Shown piece by piece: positions 12,233-12,314 of a stretch of 12,314 bases of DNA; the stretch's first letter is position 1; each line of letters begins with the position of its first letter. This DNA is from RGIG6353 sp964650465 (GTDB taxonomy: Bacteria; Bacillota; Clostridia; Oscillospirales; SIG627): contig CAZYTA010000061.1 of the NCBI GenBank assembly GCA_964650465.1, positions 1-12,314 of the forward strand. The letters are read 5' to 3'. The notes below the pieces were generated by a model. It had not been told where the DNA came from. It did no database searches and saw only the letters and a program-made list of their open reading frames with translations. Position numbers and translations under genes: made by a program.

Positions 12233-12314
12233 ATGCAAGGAAGTATCAGAAAAAAGGGAGCTACCTGGTCGTACAGAGTTGAGTTCGGTGCGGCAGGCGG
12301 CAAAAGAAATCAGA
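12233..12314 (+). CDS. Tyrosine-type integrase, N-terminal fragment (cut by window end)
   Basis: Only the first 27 codons are visible. MQGSIRKKGATWSYRVEFG followed by AAGGKRNQ is the standard opening of the arm-type DNA-binding domain of Tn916/phage-type tyrosine recombinases of Firmicutes (a G-S-I-x-K-[KR]-x-[DG]-x-W-x-[YF] pattern). A strong AAGGAGGA (12218-12225) precedes the ATG. The catalytic domain with R, H, R and Y lies beyond the window. The strand points away from the host genes, so the element should extend to the right and its left end should fall between 12043 and 12233. Confidence 0.85.
   Translation, partial: MQGSIRKKGATWSYRVEFGAAGGKRNQ

Overview
The window looks like chromosomal DNA of a low-to-moderate GC anaerobic member of the Clostridia, most likely a gut Oscillospiraceae/Ruminococcus-type bacterium. 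The clues are strong AGGAGG ribosome binding sites, many near-consensus TTGACA-17-TATAAT promoters, a reverse-order rubrerythrin, a zinc-type bS18, an AbrB-like regulator with a zinc ribbon, and intracellular glycosidases. The genus is an inference.

Layout. Positions 1-500 hold one intact tRNA-Ser(UGA) at 243-331. Around it lie a damaged upstream tRNA-Ser copy carrying a hairpin-rich insert, a 55-bp direct repeat, two terminator hairpins, an inverted copy of the tRNA T-arm and a further T-arm scrap. Positions 562-3687 (minus strand) encode a 1041-residue exported protein of unknown function with three related modules. A divergent pair of promoters (3720-3748 minus, 3869-3897 plus) separates it from a LacA/Maa-type sugar O-acetyltransferase. 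That gene is followed by a YgjV-like membrane protein lacking its N-terminal part.

Positions 4998-6720 are the housekeeping block: promoter, hairpin-bearing leader, rpsF-ssb-rpsR-secG, terminator. Here secG follows rpsR directly, and SecG carries a long acidic repeat tail. Positions 6720-6860 contain a 35-bp direct repeat whose two copies each follow a terminator T-tract. Next come a putative TIM-barrel glycosidase (6933-8861), an AbrB-type regulator with a zinc ribbon (8930-9181), a 21-bp tandem repeat and a GH39-type glycosidase (9340-10686). Together these suggest a small carbohydrate-use locus with its own regulator.

Positions 10786-11927 form an oxidative-stress operon: an Rrf2-family regulator with two inverted repeats in its promoter region, and a reverse rubrerythrin. 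After a strong terminator the window ends in the first 27 codons of a tyrosine-type integrase, preceded by short CCGTGGGAAAT repeats. This is probably the left edge of an integrated mobile element lying beyond the right end.
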